This document shows positions 7,785 through 11,674 of a stretch of 11,674 nt of DNA, piece after piece. A program made the translations under genes and the position numbers. Each line of letters starts with the position of its first letter. Position 1 is the stretch's first letter. The notes beneath the pieces were generated by a model that worked only from the letters and a program-made list of their open reading frames with translations, was not told where the DNA came from and made no database searches. Source of the DNA: Rhodospirillaceae bacterium (GTDB lineage: Bacteria; Pseudomonadota; Alphaproteobacteria; Puniceispirillales; Puniceispirillaceae); contig PBLM01000018.1 in the NCBI GenBank assembly GCA_002721775.1, positions 48,069 to 59,742 of the forward strand, given 5' to 3'.

Positions 7785-8441
7785 TCAATCTTCCACAGAT
7801 TCAGAAGATTCAGGTTGTGCTGCCTTGGATACGCCAACCATGGCTGGACGCAGTAATCTATCATGCAGTAGGTAACCTAGCTGAACGACCTGAACAACTG
7901 TTCCCGGTTCGACTTCATCTGTTGGAACCTCGAACATTGCCTGATGCAAGTTATAATCAAATTTTTCACCGGAAGGGTCGATTTTGCTAATTCCGTGCCG
8001 TTCAAAGACAGACGCCACTTCACGACCAGTCATGTCAACACCAATCAAAATGTTCTTCAGCGTTTCGTCCATCTCGCTTTTATTTTCAGGGATGAGAGCA
8101 ATTGCTTTTTCCAAATTGTCTATCGAAGAAAGCAAGTCGCGAGCAAAGGATAAAGGTCCATATTTTTTTGCCGCAGCTACCTCTCGCTCTGTGCGTTTTC
8201 GCAAATTCTCATTATCGGCCATCACTCGTAGAAACTGGTTCCTTAGGTCCTCTTCTTCAGGCTCTACTGGTCCCTCGTCAGTTCCATCTGAGGGCTCTGG
8301 TGGTGCCTCGTTTTCAATAGAATTAGCGTTGGAGGCGTTATTATCAGTAGCTTGACTTTCCCCAGTCCGATCCCCCTGAGTTAAATCGTCTTTTACTGAT
8401 CCAGAATTTGTTGGCTCTGTGTTATCAGTGCTGCTTGTCAT
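7785..8441 (-). CDS. grpE: Nucleotide exchange factor GrpE
   Basis: GrpE is a homodimer that releases ADP from DnaK and so resets the Hsp70 cycle. The 218 residues begin with a long acidic, Ser/Thr/Asn-rich disordered arm (about 1-65; PPEPSDGTDEGPVEPEEEDL). A coiled-coil follows from about 67 (NQFLRVMADNENLRKRTEREVAAAKKYG), then the helical LLSSIDNLEKAI segment. The C-terminal beta-wing carries the signature FDYNLHQAMFEVPTDEVEPGTVVQVVQLGYLLHDRLLRPAMVGVSK. The start ATG at 8439-8441 has a good AGAGGG ribosome site 6 bases upstream. It is the first gene of the chaperone operon and lies about 100 bases below a strong RpoH-like promoter. The N-terminal arm is somewhat longer than in E. coli (197 residues in total), which is common among Alphaproteobacteria. 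Confidence 0.97.
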   Translation of the reverse strand: MTSSTDNTEPTNSGSVKDDLTQGDRTGESQATDNNASNANSIENEAPPEPSDGTDEGPVEPEEEDLRNQFLRVMADNENLRKRTEREVAAAKKYGPLSFARDLLSSIDNLEKAIALIPENKSEMDETLKNILIGVDMTGREVASVFERHGISKIDPSGEKFDYNLHQAMFEVPTDEVEPGTVVQVVQLGYLLHDRLLRPAMVGVSKAAQPESSESVED

Positions 8442-8642
8442 ATTGACCCTCTTTGTTTAACACCATTTCACTTTGGAAAACAGAACCAACTTCACAGTAG
8501 GTCAACTCCAAATTCGCTGACAAATTATACTCAGCGATAAAAGATGTGGGGACAAAACACCTAAATGCCAAGTAGAGGTTGGACATTTTTTATATTTTTT
8601 TTTAACATGTGCTCTGAACAAGAATTGCAAGAAGACTGTTTC
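8442..8642. other. Divergent control region between grpE and the Lys-rich protein gene
   Basis: This is the longest gap in the window (201 bases). It holds the grpE ribosome site, a roughly 95-base grpE leader, the RpoH-type promoter, and a long T/A tract (about 8586-8600) before the plus-strand gene. On the plus strand TTGGAC (8579-8584) could be a -35, but the matching -10 is poor, so I do not call a promoter for the Lys-rich gene. I found no CIRCE element and no clear hairpin. Confidence 0.6.
8544..8572 (-). promoter_or_regulatory. RpoH (sigma-32) type heat-shock promoter for grpE-dnaK-dnaJ
   Basis: On the minus strand CTTGGCA (8572-8566) is followed after 14 bases by CCCCACAT (8551-8544). 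The E. coli sigma-32 consensus is CTTGAAA, 11-16 bases, then CCCCATnT, so the -10 has one mismatch and the -35 two. The expected transcript start near 8537 gives a 5' leader of roughly 95 bases to grpE. A perfect TATAAT lies a little further in (8529-8524), but the hexamer 17 bases upstream of it is not a usable -35. No CIRCE element is present. Confidence 0.7.
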
Positions 8643-9314
8643 ATGAAGCAAAAACCTTTCAATGATAATCTTGTTATGGCATCAATAGAAAGTCTGTATG
8701 AGCAAGCAAGCCACACAGTCCACTATAACACCGCAGGTCTCAAACGTCATAATCCCAACAATCTTCCTATTATCGGCAGCTTACCTGTGCAGATAGGCCT
8801 AAATGAGGGATTGAGTGAGTTGGATAACATTGTGCTTGCCGGACGTTTGCATGCAGCCTTTGCTGATGACAACCGGACCGGGATTACTGCTGAAACAGAC
8901 CCAGATAAAGAACAAGAGGGCGATCCATTTCTAGAGATCAGGCAGGCCGTTATCGCTGCTGGCGACAACAATCAGAACCTTGGGTGGTCAAAACCCTCTG
9001 CACAAGAAAAATCAGACCCTGATTCAGGCAGCATAAACGCGCCTGCTTCGATACTTCCAGATGAACTAGCGGTTCAGTCGACAGAGCAAACATTTGCCAA
9101 GCACCTAGCCAATTTGATCGATTCTGAAATTGAGCGGCGTATGGCAGTTCTAAAGCAAACCACCAAAAAACTCTCAAATAAAAACAAAGCTGTTAAACAA
9201 TCAAGCCCAAAGCAAAAAAAAGCAGGAAAAAGAGCGAAAAAGAAGAAAGAAAGTGCAGCAGGAAAACCCACAGCGAAAAGATCCTCTGCCACAAAACGGA
9301 TAAAGCCAAAATGA
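8643..9314 (+). CDS. Uncharacterised protein with acidic middle and lysine-rich C-terminal tail
   Basis: I do not recognise this 223-residue protein. From the chosen start (MKQKPFNDNLVMASIESLYEQA) there is a short amphipathic N-terminal helix, then a region with NNLPIIGSLPVQIGLNEGLSELDNIVLAGRLHAAF that looks partly ordered. An acidic, Pro/Ser-rich low-complexity stretch follows (about 80-145), then a second amphipathic helix at about 150-173 (FAKHLANLIDSEIERRMAVL). The final 50 residues are extremely basic, with Lys runs and Ala/Ser/Pro spacers like the tails of histone H1-like or nucleoid proteins. It probably binds nucleic acid or another polyanion (inference). The frame opens upstream at 8565, but that extension (FFIFFF) looks unnatural and its ATG overlaps the grpE -35 box. 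The ATG at 8643 has a modest GAAGA site before it. The stop overlaps the next gene by ATGA. There is no signal peptide. Confidence 0.7.
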   Translation: MKQKPFNDNLVMASIESLYEQASHTVHYNTAGLKRHNPNNLPIIGSLPVQIGLNEGLSELDNIVLAGRLHAAFADDNRTGITAETDPDKEQEGDPFLEIRQAVIAAGDNNQNLGWSKPSAQEKSDPDSGSINAPASILPDELAVQSTEQTFAKHLANLIDSEIERRMAVLKQTTKKLSNKNKAVKQSSPKQKKAGKRAKKKKESAAGKPTAKRSSATKRIKPK

Positions 9315-9823
9315 ATATTAAAGTTGCCTGTCCACATTGTCAGGTCGTTGGTGTGGTTCCCAAAAATTTAAAACATGCCAGTGACTGGCCAGTTGCTTGT
9401 CATCACTGCCATCAACATTATTTTTTGCCTGTTATAGCCTCACCAGCATCTTTATCCCGACAAATTGAGCTGCGTTGTTCAGATTGTGGTCGCGAGACTT
9501 CATTCGATAAGAACATCCACAAATCAATTGTCGAAGGCAATTTTCCTCTATTCTGCCCAGATTGTCATACCCCCCTAACTGGGCCGCAAAATAAAATTAT
9601 TGAGCTTGACCAGACAGCGGCAGACTATTCTAATGCTATACAAGGTCTTGGAATGCGATCTGGGCTCGCTTTTGGATTTTTAGGGTTTTTTATCGCCAGC
9701 GTGTCAGTTATGGCAGCACATGAAGGCTTGATAAGCCGGGACTGGCTGGATGACTTCTTACTTCAAATACCTAAATATGCTGTTGTTCTTAGCTATTTAA
9801 CGGATATGTTGAAGCCTAGTTAA
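9311..9823 (+). CDS. Uncharacterised double zinc-ribbon membrane protein
   Basis: The 170 residues hold four CxxC knuckles: Cys7/10, Cys30/33, Cys56/59 and Cys82/85. They pair as two zinc ribbons in tandem; the first resembles the MJ0042-type ribbon (IKVACPHCQVVGVVPKNL ... VACHHCHQHYF). One hydrophobic helix at about 117-136 (SGLAFGFLGFFIASVSVMAA) anchors it in the inner membrane, probably with the ribbons in the cytoplasm, because there is no signal sequence. A short tail of about 34 residues (RDWLDDFLLQIPKYAVVLSYLTDM) follows the helix and may form an amphipathic or re-entrant helix. The start ATG overlaps the stop of the upstream Lys-rich gene (ATGA), which points to translational coupling and a shared role. 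It converges on hrcA with an 8-base overlap of the coding ends. I cannot assign a function; sensing, scaffolding or RNA/protein binding are all open. Confidence 0.78.
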   Translation: MNIKVACPHCQVVGVVPKNLKHASDWPVACHHCHQHYFLPVIASPASLSRQIELRCSDCGRETSFDKNIHKSIVEGNFPLFCPDCHTPLTGPQNKIIELDQTAADYSNAIQGLGMRSGLAFGFLGFFIASVSVMAAHEGLISRDWLDDFLLQIPKYAVVLSYLTDMLKPS

Positions 9824-10871
9824 GGAAACGGGCAATAGCTTTGCTTGTATAATCAACCATTGGAATTATGCGCGCATAATTCATGTGACGCGGTCCAATG
9901 ACGCCAACCGCACCAATAATTTTTCGTTCGGCGTTCCGGTAGGGCGACAGGACAACTGAACAACCTGTTTCAGAGAATAAATCATGTTCAGAGCCAATAA
10001 ATATCTGCAGGCCGTCTGCTGAGATTACAGATTGCATCAGCTGGGTTGCGTGGCTTCTCATTTCCAACTTATCAAACAACATGCGTACGCGCGCTAAATC
10101 ATCTACAACTTTTACATCCTGAAGCAAATTGGCTTGCCCATTCAGAATTAATGAGGCCTCATCACTTCCATCTTCATCAGACCAGCTAGCTAAGCCCCGC
10201 GCGATCAAATCGCTAGTCAAAATATCAAGCTCTTCTTTATGTTGCAGCCGATCCTGATCAGCCAGTTGCACGATTGATGAAAGAGGTTTGCCCTTATAAT
10301 GTCCATTCATATAGTTAGAGGCTTCAACAAGACAATGCGGGGGGATACCGGCAGGCATTTCAATCAGCCGGTTTTCAACATGTCCATTTGAGAACACGAG
10401 AATCACCAGAATTTTCTTGTCCTGAACAGGTACAAATTCAATATGATTTACAAATAAATCCTCACTTGGGGCCATCACAAGGGCCGCACACTTAGACAAG
10501 CCGGACAAAGCAAGACTAGCCTTATCTAAGGCCTGATTCACAGACAGCCCATCGCCTACCGCCAGCGGTTCATATGTTGCCACACTTTCTACCGGAAGAG
10601 TGTTTTTCAATTCCATCAGTCCGTCAACAAACAGACGCAAACCAGCATGTGTGGGCAACCTGCCAGCCGATGTGTGTGGCGAAAACAACAGTCCTGAGCC
10701 TTCAAGCTCTGCCATAATAGCCCGAACAGATGCCGATGACAGCGTAATTTCTGGATGAGCTGAAATCACACCTGATCCGACAGGCGTTCCTGTTTCAAGA
10801 TAGTTATTGACAATGATATTGAAAATTTCCTGACTTCTCTTGGTCATTTCCAAAACAGGAAGTGAGGTCAT
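9816..10871 (-). CDS. hrcA: Heat-inducible transcription repressor HrcA
   Basis: HrcA represses chaperone genes by binding CIRCE (TTAGCACTC-N9-GAGTGCTAA) and needs GroEL for activity. The 351 residues fit the alphaproteobacterial length. The N-terminal winged helix-turn-helix (about 12-85) contains YLETGTPVGSGVIS, LSSASVRAIMAELEGSGLL and the diagnostic PHTSAGRLPTHAGLRLFVD. The usual Asn of SVRNxM is Ala here. The GAF-like middle domain and the C-terminal NILVGSE-like region (QIFIGSEHDLFSETGCSVVLSPY ... GAVGVIGPRHMNYARIIPMVDY) are intact. It is divergent from rph, an arrangement common in this class. No CIRCE site lies before hrcA, grpE or dnaK, so its targets (typically groESL) are presumably elsewhere. 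An inverted repeat overlaps its probable promoter. The weak ribosome site is AGGG. Confidence 0.97.
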   Translation of the reverse strand: MTSLPVLEMTKRSQEIFNIIVNNYLETGTPVGSGVISAHPEITLSSASVRAIMAELEGSGLLFSPHTSAGRLPTHAGLRLFVDGLMELKNTLPVESVATYEPLAVGDGLSVNQALDKASLALSGLSKCAALVMAPSEDLFVNHIEFVPVQDKKILVILVFSNGHVENRLIEMPAGIPPHCLVEASNYMNGHYKGKPLSSIVQLADQDRLQHKEELDILTSDLIARGLASWSDEDGSDEASLILNGQANLLQDVKVVDDLARVRMLFDKLEMRSHATQLMQSVISADGLQIFIGSEHDLFSETGCSVVLSPYRNAERKIIGAVGVIGPRHMNYARIIPMVDYTSKAIARFLN

Positions 10872-10894
10872 GGGGATACCCTATTTTCCGCAGC

Positions 10895-10944
10895 TATGTT
10901 ATCACATGTACATATTAACATAACCGTGTTTTGTTCTGTTGCAA
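10895..10944 (-). promoter_or_regulatory. Candidate hrcA promoter with overlapping inverted repeat
   Basis: On the minus strand TTGCAA (10944-10939) and TATGTT (10922-10917) are spaced by 16 bases, giving a plausible vegetative promoter about 45 bases from the hrcA ATG. The -10 box is one arm of a perfect inverted repeat, TATGTTA (10895-10901) / TAACATA (10916-10922), with a 14-base centre containing ACATGT. A protein bound there would cover the -10. TTGCAA is its own reverse complement, so it could also serve the divergent rph, but no convincing rph -10 follows. Confidence 0.35.
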
Positions 10945-10986
10945 AATTGTTCCGCAGACAACACATAGTAAAGGCATCAGAATAAA

Positions 10987-11674
10987 ATGACTTCTCTCCG
11001 CCCTTCCGGCCGTAAAGCAGATCAAATGCGTCCTGTCAGTATTGAGCCTCATTTTTCACCTTATGCGGAAGGGTCCTGTTTGATCAGGTTTGGCCAGACA
11101 CATGTGATTTGCACAGCATCTGTTGAAGAACGGGTACCTCCTTTTCTGCGGGGAACCAGACAGGGCTGGGTAACAGCTGAATATGGCATGCTACCGCGGG
11201 CAACGCATTCACGCATGGATCGCGAAGCCACGAAAGGCAAGCAGTCTGGCCGCACACAGGAAATTCAACGCCTCATCGGACGATCCTTGCGGGCTGTCAC
11301 AGATCTTAACGCTCTTGGTGAGCGCCAAATAAAGATTGATTGTGATGTCATTCAGGCTGATGGTGGAACCAGAACGGCTTCGATCACTGGTGCATGGATA
11401 GCGTTGTCACTTGCCTGTGAGCAACTGCTCCAAAAGGGAAAAATTTCCTGCCTTCCACTGCGTGATCAAGTAGCAGCTGTGTCATGCGGGATAACAGAAG
11501 CAGGGGCTGTTCTGGATTTAGATTATACTGAAGACAGTAGCGCCCATACAGATGCAAATTTCGTTTTGACAGCAAGCGGTGGAATTGTTGAAATTCAGGG
11601 CACAGCTGAACAGACACCTTTCACGCCGGAACAGTTCAGCCAAATGCTCAGTCTTGCTCAAAATGCCTGCGCAG
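10987..11674 (+). CDS. rph: Ribonuclease PH; 3' end cut off by the window
   Basis: RNase PH is a phosphate-dependent 3'-5' exoribonuclease that trims the 3' ends of tRNA precursors. The frame is open from the ATG at 10987 to the window edge with 229 whole codons; the family is about 238-240 long, so only about ten residues are missing. The N-terminus reads [19 protein letters not shown]. Core motifs are present: [34 protein letters not shown], the signature [17 protein letters not shown] at about 87-104, [19 protein letters not shown] at 119-137, and the metal-site aspartates in LDLDYTED at 176-182. All expected residues appear intact. It is divergent from hrcA, with 115 bases between the starts; a modest AAAGG precedes the ATG by about 12 bases. 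Confidence 0.96.
   Translation, partial: MTSLRPSGRKADQMRPVSIEPHFSPYAEGSCLIRFGQTHVICTASVEERVPPFLRGTRQGWVTAEYGMLPRATHSRMDREATKGKQSGRTQEIQRLIGRSLRAVTDLNALGERQIKIDCDVIQADGGTRTASITGAWIALSLACEQLLQKGKISCLPLRDQVAAVSCGITEAGAVLDLDYTEDSSAHTDANFVLTASGGIVEIQGTAEQTPFTPEQFSQMLSLAQNACA

Noticed and set aside
7984..8355. 123-codon plus-strand frame inside grpE
   Set aside because: It is antisense to the conserved GrpE coiled coil, with Ser-rich shadow composition typical of the complement of an acidic coding region.
8524..8529. Perfect TATAAT on the minus strand as a vegetative grpE promoter
   Set aside because: There is no acceptable -35 hexamer at 16-18 bases; the region upstream is the CCCCACAT heat-shock -10.
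8565..8642. N-terminal extension (MPSRGWTFFIFFFN...) of the Lys-rich protein, possibly a signal anchor
   Set aside because: The start lies in the grpE -35 box, codes through a T-run, has no ribosome site and no charged-then-hydrophobic-then-cleavage pattern convincing for export.
11061..11255. Minus-strand frame within rph
   Set aside because: It is fully covered by conserved RNase PH codons on the plus strand.

Overview
The window reads as a chromosomal housekeeping segment of a moderately AT-rich Alphaproteobacterium. The order rph / hrcA / grpE-dnaK-dnaJ-dapB, with a DUF2244 gene between dapB and nth, is typical of that class. A marine lineage such as SAR116/Puniceispirillales would fit the base composition and protein style, but that placement is inference. 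I see no mobile elements, CRISPR arrays, rRNA or tRNA genes, and no gene-free stretch longer than about 200 bases.

Layout. Bases 1-1512 hold the 3' two thirds of a hybrid malic enzyme gene (malate dehydrogenase domain plus phosphotransacetylase-like domain). A small lipoprotein gene follows (1672-2295). Convergent to it is the endonuclease III gene nth (2313-2957, minus). It is broken by an in-frame TAA and also carries a Lys-to-Arg change at the catalytic lysine, so I annotate it as a pseudogene. A two-helix DUF2244 membrane protein (3065-3616, plus) runs divergently from nth and converges on dapB with 5 bases between the two stop codons. dapB (3622-4410), dnaJ (4531-5637), dnaK (5721-7637) and grpE (7785-8441) all lie on the minus strand in the order grpE-dnaK-dnaJ-dapB. 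A good heat-shock sigma factor (RpoH) promoter lies just upstream of grpE.

Between the chaperone genes and hrcA lies a plus-strand pair that I cannot assign to a known function. The first is a protein with an acidic middle and a very lysine-rich tail (8643-9314). It overlaps by ATGA a double zinc-ribbon, single-helix membrane protein (9311-9823). This pair converges on hrcA (9816-10871, minus), whose stop region overlaps it by 8 bases. hrcA is divergent from rph (RNase PH), which runs off the right edge.

How the genes work together. GrpE, DnaK and DnaJ form the Hsp70 cycle. HrcA is the heat-shock repressor, but no CIRCE operator is visible in this window, so the chaperone operon here looks driven by RpoH and HrcA probably acts elsewhere. 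dapB (lysine and diaminopimelate synthesis) probably benefits from read-through from dnaJ. The strongest unusual signal is the decayed nth. The least understood coding content is the Lys-rich / zinc-ribbon pair.
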